15,874 bases of DNA from Porphyromonadaceae bacterium UBA7048 (GCA_002493945.1 DLAL01000055.1:1-15874), one strand, 5' to 3'; positions 1-6,827 are shown, counted from the stretch's first letter. The notes: generated from the sequence alone by a model not told the origin. Numbers and translations are program-made.

Positions 1-1
1 T

Positions 2-289
2 TTAGCGGACAGTAATAATAAAAATCAGGATGTGAAGATGGTCTGGCATCAGGGCATACTGCAGAATCCTCGCGCGAGGCTCGATTTCGTCAAAATTTCT
101 GAGAGTGTCTTTAATGCACCTGCCGAGGTGAGATGCCCGCACATATGCGCATCCGGGCTCTCCGGCTTTCGGGCGCCAGTCGCCTTCTATGCTTCCGAAG
201 TCGGCCATTAGCGGATTCTTATTCAGCGTGAGCATATAGATGGCGCGCTGCCTGTAGTCATGCCATGTGGCGCGTAGGATGCGATTCAT
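2..289 (-). pseudogene. REP-associated tyrosine transposase (Y1/HUH family), truncated
   Basis: The 95-residue frame starts MNRILRATWHDY and ends with a stop codon at 2-4. It contains MPDHLHILI near residues 81-89, the His-x-His metal-binding motif of Y1 (IS200-like, HUH) transposases, and the upstream part (LNKNP, GDWRP, LRNF) resembles the N-terminus of REP-associated transposases (RAYTs) of Bacteroidales. Family members normally run on for 100 or more residues with a helix carrying the catalytic tyrosine. Here the frame stops seven residues after the motif, so the catalytic half is missing or lies in another frame beyond the left edge. The bases next to the stop (ACTGTCCGCTAA on the minus strand) would read T-x-P-L with one extra base, which suits a recent frameshift; that is inference. 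I see no TAnnTTTG promoter ahead of it. The family call is fairly sure, pseudogene status moderately so. Confidence 0.6.
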
Positions 290-318
290 TCATGAGTGGA
301 TTTGCGGTTAATGTGTCT

Positions 319-416
319 TCGCTAAAGCTCGACACTTATACAAAATTTTTTATTTTTTTCGCTGAAACTCGACACTCATCCAAAAAGTTTTTGTCGCGGC
401 TTCCGAGCTTCAGCGA
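319..416. repeat. Two 40-bp-spaced direct repeats plus an inverted copy (possible REP/REPIN-like unit)
   Basis: Copy 1 starts at 319 (TCGCTAAAGCTCGACACTTA) and copy 2 at 359 (TCGCTGAAACTCGACACTCA), exactly 40 bases apart. They match at most of about 34 positions, and each is followed by an A-run/T-run block. The first 12 bases recur inverted at 405-416 (GAGCTTCAGCGA), one mismatch from each direct copy, so copy 2 and the inverted copy could pair as the arms of a hairpin spanning 359-416. The inverted copy overlaps the stop codon of the ComM-like gene. Position beside a RAYT-type transposase suggests a REP-like element, since RAYT genes are known to be flanked by the palindromes they mobilise. 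The same hairpin could instead serve as the 3' end of the comM transcript. Confidence 0.45.
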
Positions 417-1975
417 GGGGCTGCGACGGCTCCCCCCGCATGGCCCCAGCCGGAGCGGTCGAGGGTGCGGTAGCCGACGGCTTCGCTGATGTGGCGCACT
501 TCGATGGCTTCGGAGGCGTCGAGGTCGGCGATGGTGCGCGCCACTTTGAGGATGCGGTCGTAGGCGCGGGCGCTCATATCGTTCTTCTGCATTGCCTTGC
601 GGAGGACGGCCATACATTCAGGCGACAGGCTGCAGTGCTGCTCCTGAAGACGCGGAGTGATCTGAGCGTTGCAGTGGACGGCCGGATTGTCGGCATAGCG
701 GCGTGCCTGTATCTCACGGGCACGGATGACGCGGGCGCGGATGTCCGCACTGCTTTCGCCGCGACGGGCATCTGACAGCTCGTCGAAAGGCACGGGCTGT
801 ATCTCCACATGGATGTCGATGCGGTCGAGCAGAGGACCGGAGATGCGCCCCAGATAACGGGTGACGGCGCCGGGCGCGCAGGTGCACGGCTTGGTGGGGT
901 GAGTGTAGTAGCCGCACGGACACGGATTCATGGATGCCACGAGCATGAATCCGGCCGGATAGTCGACCTGATAGCGCGCACGCGACACGCTGATGACACG
1001 GTCTTCCAGTGGCTGACGGAGCACTTCGAGAACCGTGCGCGGAAATTCAGGAAACTCGTCCAGAAAAAGGATGCCGTTGTGCGCAAGCGAAATCTCGCCC
1101 GGCAACGGATGAGATCCGCCGCCGACCATCGCGACGGGCGATATGGTGTGATGCGGCGCCCGGAACGGCCTGACGGTCATCAGACGGGAGCCGCGGGCGA
1201 GTTTTCCGGCTACGGAGTGAATCTTGGTAGTCTCAAGGGCCTCGCCGAGCGTGAGCGGCGGCAGAATGGAAGGCAAACGCTTGGCCATCATAGACTTACC
1301 CGAGCCGGGAGGTCCGATAAGCAATATATTGTGGCCTCCGGCACATGCCACCTCGAAGGCGCGCTTTACATTCTCCTGGCCTTTGACTTCACTGAAATCG
1401 TATTCGAAGCTGTTCTGAGCGGCGGCAAATTCGGCACGGGTGTCAACGACGGCCGGCTGCAGCGTGCTGTGGTCCTGAAGAAACTCGACGACCTGCCGGA
1501 GATTGTCGACTCCGTACACCTCAAGCCGGTTGACCACGGCAGCCTCGGTGACGTTGGCCGCCGGCACGATGATGCCTTTGAAACCCCTGGCACGCGCCTC
1601 GATGGCCATAGGCAGCACACCCTTGACGGGCAGCACGGAGCCGTCGAGCGACAGTTCGCCCATGATCATGAAGCGGTCGAGGTCGTCGACCTTGATGAGC
1701 TCGCAGCCCACGAGCTGCGCCACGGCGATGGGAAGGTCGTAGGCCGCCCCTTCCTTGCGCACGTCGGCAGGGGAGAGGTTGATGACCGTCGTTCTGCGCG
1801 GCAGCACGAATCCCGACTGGGCTATGGCGGCACGCACGCGCTCCTGACTCTCCTTGACGGCCGTGTCGGGCAGTCCGACGATACAGAACATGATGCCGGG
1901 CCGCACGACGGTCTCGACGGTCACGGTGATGGCATTGATGCCCTGCAGAGCGGCAGCGTAGGTCTTGACAAGCAT
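410..1975 (-). CDS. comM: YifB/ComM family Mg-chelatase-like AAA+ ATPase
   Basis: The 521-residue protein has the normal family length and layout. An N-terminal Lon-protease-like fold (about 1-175, with VGLPDTAVKESQERVRAA near 33-50) precedes a Mg-chelatase-type AAA+ core (about 190-400) and a C-terminal Mg-chelatase domain. Walker A is GPPGSGKS at 221-228, Walker B is ILFLDE at 302-307, and a sensor-type LLDRID lies at 382-387. Two CxC pairs (C352/C354 and C364/C366) form the insert typical of YifB proteins. In Haemophilus and Vibrio, ComM is a helicase that drives branch migration of incoming DNA during natural transformation; in Bacteroidales its role is not established and transformation need not be implied. 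The gene is last in a likely pldA-lipoprotein-comM operon, with a 58-base pyrimidine-rich leader and no promoter of its own visible. The ATG at 1975 gives the conserved MLVKTYAAAL start. Confidence 0.93.
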   Translation of the reverse strand: MLVKTYAAALQGINAITVTVETVVRPGIMFCIVGLPDTAVKESQERVRAAIAQSGFVLPRRTTVINLSPADVRKEGAAYDLPIAVAQLVGCELIKVDDLDRFMIMGELSLDGSVLPVKGVLPMAIEARARGFKGIIVPAANVTEAAVVNRLEVYGVDNLRQVVEFLQDHSTLQPAVVDTRAEFAAAQNSFEYDFSEVKGQENVKRAFEVACAGGHNILLIGPPGSGKSMMAKRLPSILPPLTLGEALETTKIHSVAGKLARGSRLMTVRPFRAPHHTISPVAMVGGGSHPLPGEISLAHNGILFLDEFPEFPRTVLEVLRQPLEDRVISVSRARYQVDYPAGFMLVASMNPCPCGYYTHPTKPCTCAPGAVTRYLGRISGPLLDRIDIHVEIQPVPFDELSDARRGESSADIRARVIRAREIQARRYADNPAVHCNAQITPRLQEQHCSLSPECMAVLRKAMQKNDMSARAYDRILKVARTIADLDASEAIEVRHISEAVGYRTLDRSGWGHAGGAVAAPR

Positions 1976-2033
1976 ATTGCGCGTGGTTTTAGATTCAGAG
2001 GTTCGGAAGAGAGGAGAGATGAGGAAGGAAGTG

Positions 2034-3047
2034 TCAGAGGAGGGCCTTGACCTTGCGCTCGGCCTCGGCGGCAGAGATGGTGCGGAAGACTTCGCGGCCC
2101 GTCGAATCGGTCATGACGAAGCAGGGCACCGATGCCGGAGCCAGACGCCTGAGTGCCGGAGCGGCGATGCCTCCGGCAGCCCAGCCGGAGGTCCAGCTGA
2201 CAGAATCCGCCGTGATTCCCGAGCGCCACGCGGACGTATCGGCGTCTACGGAGAAGTCAAGCATATGGAGCTGCGAAGCCTTGTAGCGCTTGTGCAGGCG
2301 GCGCAGAACGGGGATGACGGAATCTGTACGGACATCCGAGCGCTCGCTTATGGCCACCAGCGACAGCGGATGCCCCGATAGCTCGAACTCCATGACGGAG
2401 TCGCGGCGGTCGATGTAGCGCACCGGAGGAAGTGCCACGGAGTCGGCGGCCGCCAGAAGACGCTGCAGCACGTAGGCATAGCCTTCGGTGACCGACGACG
2501 GACGTGCCTGCGGGTCGATGAGCGACAGAAGCGAGTCGGCCTCGGCTGCCGATGAGGATGACGAATCGTAGGCGGTGACCATCAGTATGGACGAGAGCAC
2601 GTCTGACGGATGCGAGCCCACGTAGGCGGCCACGGTGCCGTTGAGGTCGGCGCGCAGGGCCTCGGCGTTGTCCCGCAGGAAAGCGGCCCAGCGCGTGGTG
2701 ACATCATTGCCCGAAGCCTCGACGGCATAGGGGTCAGCAGGGTCGATGCTGATGTCGAAATTCTGTCCGTTCTGCACGTAGAGCCGACCGAGCGGGCGGT
2801 AGTCGTTGTCCGTCAGCTCGAGCACCGCCGGCTGGTTGGACGAGCCGAAAAACTCGAACTCACCGTCGCGCACGCCCGTTATGACGGTGCGGTATCGGCC
2901 GTCGGCATAGTATCCTGCACGGAGGTTCATGGTGGGCTTGCCCTTGATGGTACCGTTGACGCGGAACTGGTCGCCCGACGAGCACGCCGACAGAAGGACG
3001 GCGGCAGAAGCGGCGGCGAGCGCCATGTGCTTGATCAGACCTTTCAT
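2034..3047 (-). CDS. DUF4369 lipoprotein with a cysteine-less thioredoxin-like domain
   Basis: This 337-residue lipoprotein has a signal peptide ending in lipobox L-S-A-C (lipidated Cys22). Next comes a beta-rich DUF4369-type domain (about 27-110; FRVNGTIKGK, then LELTDNDYRPLG and LYVQNGQNFDI), a helical linker, and a thioredoxin-like region (about 227-324). That region keeps a cis-proline-like turn (SVPCFVMTD, Pro about 308), but the usual CxxC site is absent and replaced by SERSDVRTDS. DUF4369 plus TlpA-like lipoproteins are abundant in Bacteroidetes and are often envelope thiol-redox or stress proteins; without CxxC, this one is unlikely to be an oxidoreductase and may bind a partner. I chose the ATG at 3047. 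A TTG three codons upstream (3056) would overlap the pldA stop codon by three bases. It lies five bases after pldA, so the two are probably co-transcribed. The exact function is unknown. Confidence 0.85.
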   Translation of the reverse strand: MKGLIKHMALAAASAAVLLSACSSGDQFRVNGTIKGKPTMNLRAGYYADGRYRTVITGVRDGEFEFFGSSNQPAVLELTDNDYRPLGRLYVQNGQNFDISIDPADPYAVEASGNDVTTRWAAFLRDNAEALRADLNGTVAAYVGSHPSDVLSSILMVTAYDSSSSSAAEADSLLSLIDPQARPSSVTEGYAYVLQRLLAAADSVALPPVRYIDRRDSVMEFELSGHPLSLVAISERSDVRTDSVIPVLRRLHKRYKASQLHMLDFSVDADTSAWRSGITADSVSWTSGWAAGGIAAPALRRLAPASVPCFVMTDSTGREVFRTISAAEAERKVKALL

Positions 3048-3052
3048 TGCTT

Positions 3053-3901
3053 TCAATATTCGCTGAAGAGTTTGGGCTTGATGACGATGCCTGCGCGGAG
3101 CTGGCTGTGGTACTGGTTATACTCCAGCAGACCCTCGGCATAGCCGTTGTAGAACTGCACGTAGAAGTACTGATTCTCGTCCTTGAAGAGACGGAAGCAG
3201 AAGTCCATGACAGTGTTGAAGTTCATGAATCCCTTGCGCGGCACGAGCGTGATGCCGGCGCTGAGACGGCGGTTGTTGCTGTACCACTGGCATCCGAACT
3301 GATAGAATCCGGCATAGTCGACGATGTCGCGGTTATTCTCGCCGTCGACTATCGGAGCCCAGATCTTGTAGTGGACCATGAGATTCTTCGTGACGAGGAC
3401 GTTTGCGGCGAGGGCCACACGGTTCCATGAGCGCGACTGGATGCTGTCGCGTCCGTTGCTCTCGTGCTCAATCATGAATGTGAGCTTGCCTATCATACGG
3501 TTTTTCACAAAGAGCGGCTTGGTCAGGCCTATGCCGGGATTGAAGTTGAGGTCGGTCATCGGCATGGAGTTCTCAAGCACGTTCCAGAAGCATTTCTGCG
3601 TATAGAACAGATAGAGATAGGTGCCCCAGGGGAGCGTCGACTTGGTCAGGCGCTGGGCTATCGATATCTGGAACTTGATGTTCGTATTCTTGCGCGTGAC
3701 CGGAGGCCCGACCGACGGACCGAATATGAAGTAATTGTCCTTGTACAGTCCGAAGTACGGCTGATTGGAAAAGTCGCGCATAACGCTGTCCTCCGACAGA
3801 GGCTCGCCGTCGGTCACGATAATCTGCGCTCCGGCAGTATGGACTGCCGCCAGAACCAGAAGTACGGAGAGTATGTATCTTACACGCTTGAATACTGACA
3901 T
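3053..3901 (-). CDS. pldA: Outer membrane phospholipase A (OMPLA family)
   Basis: The 282-residue precursor has a signal peptide (about 1-25, ending HTAGA before Gln26) followed by alternating hydrophobic beta-strands of a small barrel. The catalytic signature is HESNGRDS at 146-153 and SRSWNR at 156-161, giving His146, Ser148 and Asn160. The spacing (His, +2 Ser, +14 Asn) equals the H142/S144/N156 triad of Escherichia coli PldA. The enzyme is known to hydrolyse acyl chains of phospholipids that reach the outer leaflet of the outer membrane, and needs calcium and dimerisation. I chose the ATG at 3901 because it starts a proper signal peptide and lies about 20 bases after a TAnnTTTG promoter; a further upstream ATG at 4018 would put that promoter inside the gene. 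It is first in a likely operon with the DUF4369 lipoprotein and comM. Confidence 0.9.
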   Translation of the reverse strand: MSVFKRVRYILSVLLVLAAVHTAGAQIIVTDGEPLSEDSVMRDFSNQPYFGLYKDNYFIFGPSVGPPVTRKNTNIKFQISIAQRLTKSTLPWGTYLYLFYTQKCFWNVLENSMPMTDLNFNPGIGLTKPLFVKNRMIGKLTFMIEHESNGRDSIQSRSWNRVALAANVLVTKNLMVHYKIWAPIVDGENNRDIVDYAGFYQFGCQWYSNNRRLSAGITLVPRKGFMNFNTVMDFCFRLFKDENQYFYVQFYNGYAEGLLEYNQYHSQLRAGIVIKPKLFSEY

Positions 3902-3921
3902 CGGGTATATGCTAATTTCTG

Positions 3922-3929
3922 CAAAGATA
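3922..3929 (-). promoter_or_regulatory. Bacteroidetes -7 element for the pldA operon
   Basis: The minus strand reads TATCTTTG, an exact TAnnTTTG match, with its downstream end 20 bases ahead of the pldA ATG at 3901. No clear TTTG -33 element is seen at the usual 19-21 base spacing, so the promoter may be weak or activator-dependent. Confidence 0.65.
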
Positions 3930-3976
3930 GATAAAAAACATGACAATAAGCATATTTTTCGTTTAAAAGAATTGGC

Positions 3977-4006
3977 GCAAATCGCACGATATGTCGTGCA
4001 TTTTGC
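3977..4006. promoter_or_regulatory. Inverted repeat in the divergent pldA / NapH-like promoter region (candidate operator)
   Basis: GCACGA at 3984-3989 and TCGTGC at 3994-3999 are perfect inverted arms around a 4-base TATG centre. Flanking GCAAAT (3977-3982) and ATTTTGC (4000-4006) extend the symmetry with one extra T. The site starts just upstream of the plus-strand -7 element at 4008 and covers the place where its -33 element should be, which is the usual position for a dimeric regulator. The regulator is unknown. Confidence 0.5.
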
Positions 4007-4007
4007 A

Positions 4008-4015
4008 TACCTTTG
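4008..4015 (+). promoter_or_regulatory. Bacteroidetes -7 element for the NapH-like/thyA/folA operon
   Basis: TACCTTTG is an exact TAnnTTTG match, 18 bases ahead of the ATG at 4034, implying a very short leader of roughly a dozen bases. No TTTG is present at the expected -33 distance; the inverted repeat at 3977-4006 occupies that place. Confidence 0.7.
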
Positions 4016-4033
4016 CATATATCATTCAGAATT

Positions 4034-4867
4034 ATGTACCGGTCAGTCCGCACCATACGAATCATTATATCGCTGATTGCCATGGGCGTACCCACATGGG
4101 CGCTTATAGCAGGCTACAATAGTGTGCTCGTGCGCATGCAGATACTCACGGCCCTGCTGGCCGGAGTGGGGCTGGTGCTGGTGTTCTGGGCGGTGGTGAC
4201 ACTGATATACGGCCGCATATACTGCTCGACGGTCTGTCCTATGGGCACGCTGATGGACTGCGTGAGCTTCGGAAGCCGCAAGGCGCGGCGCCGCAGCCGC
4301 AGCTACCGCTACCGGGCGCCATCGCGACGCACGCGCATAGTGTTCCTGCTTCTGACCTTTGTGTCGCTGCTGTCGAGCAGCGCCATCGTGCCGACCCTTC
4401 TCGACCCGTACAGCGCCTATTCGCGCATGGTCTCGGAGTTCATCGGCCGCCCGGCCGGCATAGAGGACCGCAGCGTGGAGTTCGCCATAGCGTCGATGTC
4501 GACAGCTGTCGCCACAGCGCTTGTCGTAATCGGAGTGGCGTGGAAGAACGGACGTCTGCTGTGCAACACCATCTGTCCCGTCGGCACAATCCTGGGCTAC
4601 GGCGCACGCCGGGCCTACTTCCATATAGAGATAGACCCTGACCGCTGCATCAGCTGCGGCGAGTGCGAGCGCGTCTGCAAGGCCCAGTGCATCAAAGTGA
4701 GCGACCGCGCCGTCGACAACTCGCGCTGCGTGGTGTGCTTCGACTGCACGGCAGTGTGTCCGAACGGCTCAATCAACTATAAATCGGGACGTTATCAGCT
4801 GGGCATGCCCATGCTCCGCAAGCTCGATACGTCCTCCCCGACACTCGACATACAAAAAAACAAATAA
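4034..4867 (+). CDS. NapH-like membrane polyferredoxin (4Fe-4S binding protein)
   Basis: The 277-residue inner-membrane protein has about four membrane segments (roughly 9-27, 34-57, 101-123 and 150-170). Two cytoplasm-facing CxxxCP motifs, CSTVCPMG (64-71) and CNTICPVG (177-184), are the NapH/RdxA/MauN hallmark. A C-terminal 2x[4Fe-4S] ferredoxin domain has Cys205/208/211/215 and Cys232/235/238/242, plus an additional Cys219. NapH relatives pass electrons from quinol through membrane FeS centres to periplasmic reductases or assembly systems. No nap, nos or mau gene is nearby, so the partner is unknown and I give no symbol. I chose the ATG at 4034; an in-frame TTG at 4013 lies inside the -7 promoter element. 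It precedes thyA by four bases, so it is probably the first gene of the thyA-folA operon, although no biochemical link is obvious. Confidence 0.85.
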   Translation: MYRSVRTIRIIISLIAMGVPTWALIAGYNSVLVRMQILTALLAGVGLVLVFWAVVTLIYGRIYCSTVCPMGTLMDCVSFGSRKARRRSRSYRYRAPSRRTRIVFLLLTFVSLLSSSAIVPTLLDPYSAYSRMVSEFIGRPAGIEDRSVEFAIASMSTAVATALVVIGVAWKNGRLLCNTICPVGTILGYGARRAYFHIEIDPDRCISCGECERVCKAQCIKVSDRAVDNSRCVVCFDCTAVCPNGSINYKSGRYQLGMPMLRKLDTSSPTLDIQKNK

Positions 4868-4871
4868 CACG

Positions 4872-5666
4872 ATGAGACAATATCTCGATCTGCTGCGGCA
4901 CATCCTTGACAACGGTGTCGTAAAGCACGACCGTACCGGCACGGGCACACGCTCGGTGTTCGGCTACCAGATGCGCTTCAATCTCGAAGAGGGCTTTCCG
5001 CTCCTGACCACGAAAAAACTCCACCTGAAGTCCATCATCCACGAGCTGCTGTGGTTCCTCCGCGGCGACACCAATGTGAAGTATCTTCAGGACAACGGCG
5101 TCAGGATATGGAACGAATGGGCCGACGCCGACGGCGACCTCGGACACATCTACGGCTACCAGTGGCGCTCGTGGCCCGACTACAACGGCGGCGCAATCGA
5201 CCAGATAGCGCAGGCTCAGGACACCATCCGCCACAATCCCGACTCGCGCCGCATCATGGTCAGCGCATGGAACGTGGCCGACATCCCGAACATGAATCTG
5301 CCGCCGTGCCACGCGTTCTTCCAGTTCTACGTGGCCGACGGACGACTCTCGCTGCAGCTCTACCAGCGCAGCGCCGACTGCTTCTTAGGCGTGCCGTTCA
5401 ACATCGCTTCATACGCCCTGCTGCTGCAGATGATGGCTCAGACCACAGGGCTGCGCGCAGGCGACTTCGTGCACACACTGGGCGACGCACACCTCTATCT
5501 GAACCACATCGACCAGGCGCGCATGCAGCTCGAACGCGAGCCGCGTCAGCTCCCGCGGATGGTCATCAACCCCGACGTGAAGGATATCTTCGGCTTCCGC
5601 TACGAGGACTTCGCCCTCGAGGGCTACGACCCGCATCCGCACATCAAGGCCGAGGTATCGGTATAA
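4872..5666 (+). CDS. thyA: Thymidylate synthase
   Basis: ThyA converts dUMP and 5,10-methylenetetrahydrofolate to dTMP and dihydrofolate in the cytoplasm. The protein has 264 residues, the same as Escherichia coli ThyA, and the key residues fall at the same numbers: Arg21 in HDRTGTGT, the Arg126-Arg127 pair contacting phosphate, catalytic Cys146 in NLPPCHAFF, the Gln165-Arg166-Ser167-Ala168-Asp169 motif, and Asn177. Nothing is missing, so it should be active. It starts four bases after the NapH-like gene and is followed 33 bases later by dihydrofolate reductase, which recycles the dihydrofolate this enzyme makes. There is no separate promoter in either gap. The family assignment is essentially certain. 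Confidence 0.98.
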   Translation: MRQYLDLLRHILDNGVVKHDRTGTGTRSVFGYQMRFNLEEGFPLLTTKKLHLKSIIHELLWFLRGDTNVKYLQDNGVRIWNEWADADGDLGHIYGYQWRSWPDYNGGAIDQIAQAQDTIRHNPDSRRIMVSAWNVADIPNMNLPPCHAFFQFYVADGRLSLQLYQRSADCFLGVPFNIASYALLLQMMAQTTGLRAGDFVHTLGDAHLYLNHIDQARMQLEREPRQLPRMVINPDVKDIFGFRYEDFALEGYDPHPHIKAEVSV

Positions 5667-5699
5667 ATACAGCCATCACTTACACACATCGAACACCAT

Positions 5700-6176
5700 A
5701 TGCAAGTCAGTATCATAGCCGCCATCGACCGTCGCGGAGGCATAGGCCGCCACGGCGACCTACTCTACCACATCAGCGCCGACCTGAGGCGCTTCAAGGC
5801 CCTCACCATGGGCAACACCATCGTCATGGGCCGACGCACCTTCGAATCTCTGCCCAAAGGCGCCCTGCCGGGACGCCGCAACATCGTGGTGACACGCCAG
5901 ACAGACTATAAGGCCGAAGGCGCCGAGACCGCCGGAAACATCCGCGAAGCCATCGCCATGGCCGCCACGCCCGTCTTCATCATCGGCGGCGGACCGATAT
6001 ACGCCCAGGCCATCGGTCTGGCCGACCGGCTCGAGCTCACCGTCATCGACGCCGCAGCCGACGACGCCGACACATTCTTCCCGGCCATAGACCTCGACAG
6101 CTACCGCGTGGAGCGCATCGAGCGCCCCGACACTGAGCCGCAGTGCTCGTTCGTGACACTGGTCCGAATCAAATAA
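5700..6176 (+). CDS. folA: Dihydrofolate reductase
   Basis: FolA reduces dihydrofolate to tetrahydrofolate with NADPH and is the trimethoprim target. The 158-residue protein has normal length. The substrate loop GGIGRHGDLLYHISADLRRFK (13-33) carries the conserved acid at Asp28 and has Tyr23 where many enzymes have Trp. GRRTFESLP (near 45-53) and IGGGPIYAQA are the NADPH-binding elements. Adjacency to thyA closes the one-carbon cycle. The Trp-to-Tyr change is a visible departure from the Escherichia coli enzyme; whether it affects antifolate binding cannot be judged from sequence alone. A very stable hairpin 20 bases downstream ends the operon. Confidence 0.96.
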   Translation: MQVSIIAAIDRRGGIGRHGDLLYHISADLRRFKALTMGNTIVMGRRTFESLPKGALPGRRNIVVTRQTDYKAEGAETAGNIREAIAMAATPVFIIGGGPIYAQAIGLADRLELTVIDAAADDADTFFPAIDLDSYRVERIERPDTEPQCSFVTLVRIK

Positions 6177-6196
6177 CATTCCGGGCTCCTAACAGC

Positions 6197-6234
6197 GACA
6201 GCGCCCCGTACCGGCACCGGTACGGGGCGCTGTC
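6197..6234. terminator. Perfect 17-bp hairpin between convergent folA and apt
   Basis: The left arm at 6197-6213 and the right arm at 6218-6234 are perfect complements of 17 bp with a 4-base GCAC loop, centred between the stop codons of folA and apt. Only a short GTTTC follows on the plus side and no T-run on the minus side, so it is a strong hairpin with a weak U-tract. It probably serves both convergent units as terminator or 3'-end stabiliser. Confidence 0.75.
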
Positions 6235-6262
6235 GTTTCAGAGCAGGTCTGCCGTGCGCTTA

Positions 6263-6781
6263 TCAGTATACGATGAGCGAGGTCACCTCTGCATCGGCAG
6301 GCAGAGCGGCACGGCCATTGAGTGCCGAGAGCTCGATGATGAAGTTGATGTAGATTTTCTTGGGGTTAAGGCTCTTCACGAGCTTGTATGCGGCAGCCAT
6401 AGTACCGCCGGTGGCGAGTACGTCGTCGTGGAGCACCACGATGTCGTCAGGGCCGATAGCGTCGCGGTGAATCTCGATGACGTCGGTGCCGTACTCCTTG
6501 GCATATTCCTGACGGATGGTGTCGGCAGGAAGTTTGCCGGGTTTGCGTGCGGGCACGAAGCCTGCGCCGAGTTCGAAGGCGAGGATGGAGCCGCCGATGA
6601 AGCCGCGCGACTCGATGCCTACGACTTTAGTAACGCCCTTGTCGCGGTATAGCTGCGAGAGGTCCCAGCCTATGATGTGGAGAGCGCGGGGGTCTTTGAA
6701 TACTGTTGTAAGATCCTTGAACACGATTCCGGGCGAGGGGAAATCGTTGACATCACGGATGCGCGATTTGATGTAGTCCAT
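6263..6781 (-). CDS. apt: Adenine phosphoribosyltransferase
   Basis: Apt makes AMP from adenine and PRPP, the adenine salvage reaction. The 172-residue protein has normal length for the family. The type-I PRTase PRPP loop is VVLHDDVLATGGT at 115-127. Upstream are FPSPGIVFKDLTT (14-26) and GIESRGFIGG (55-64), both Apt signatures, and ARKPGKLP (78-85) is the flexible loop region. It is transcribed in the same direction as mnmG with a 69-base gap that has no TAnnTTTG match. It could therefore be read through from mnmG or have an atypical promoter; the parS-like palindrome lies in this gap. Confidence 0.97.
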   Translation of the reverse strand: MDYIKSRIRDVNDFPSPGIVFKDLTTVFKDPRALHIIGWDLSQLYRDKGVTKVVGIESRGFIGGSILAFELGAGFVPARKPGKLPADTIRQEYAKEYGTDVIEIHRDAIGPDDIVVLHDDVLATGGTMAAAYKLVKSLNPKKIYINFIIELSALNGRAALPADAEVTSLIVY

Positions 6782-6827
6782 TTTATACGGTTTAAAGTGT
6801 TGATTTGCTAAGAATTATTTTGTGAAT

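Noticed and set aside
809..2050. A 413-codon open frame on the plus strand opposite comM
   Set aside because: It is antisense to a full-length, motif-complete ComM and has a low-complexity, His/Arg/Asp/Gly-rich composition typical of GC-rich shadow frames.
3902..4018. Upstream ATG extension of PldA by 39 residues
   Set aside because: It would contain the -7 element and put a Cys-rich non-signal segment before a clear signal peptide.
4013..4033. TTG start for the NapH-like protein
   Set aside because: The TTG is the last three bases of the TACCTTTG promoter element, so it is not in the transcript.
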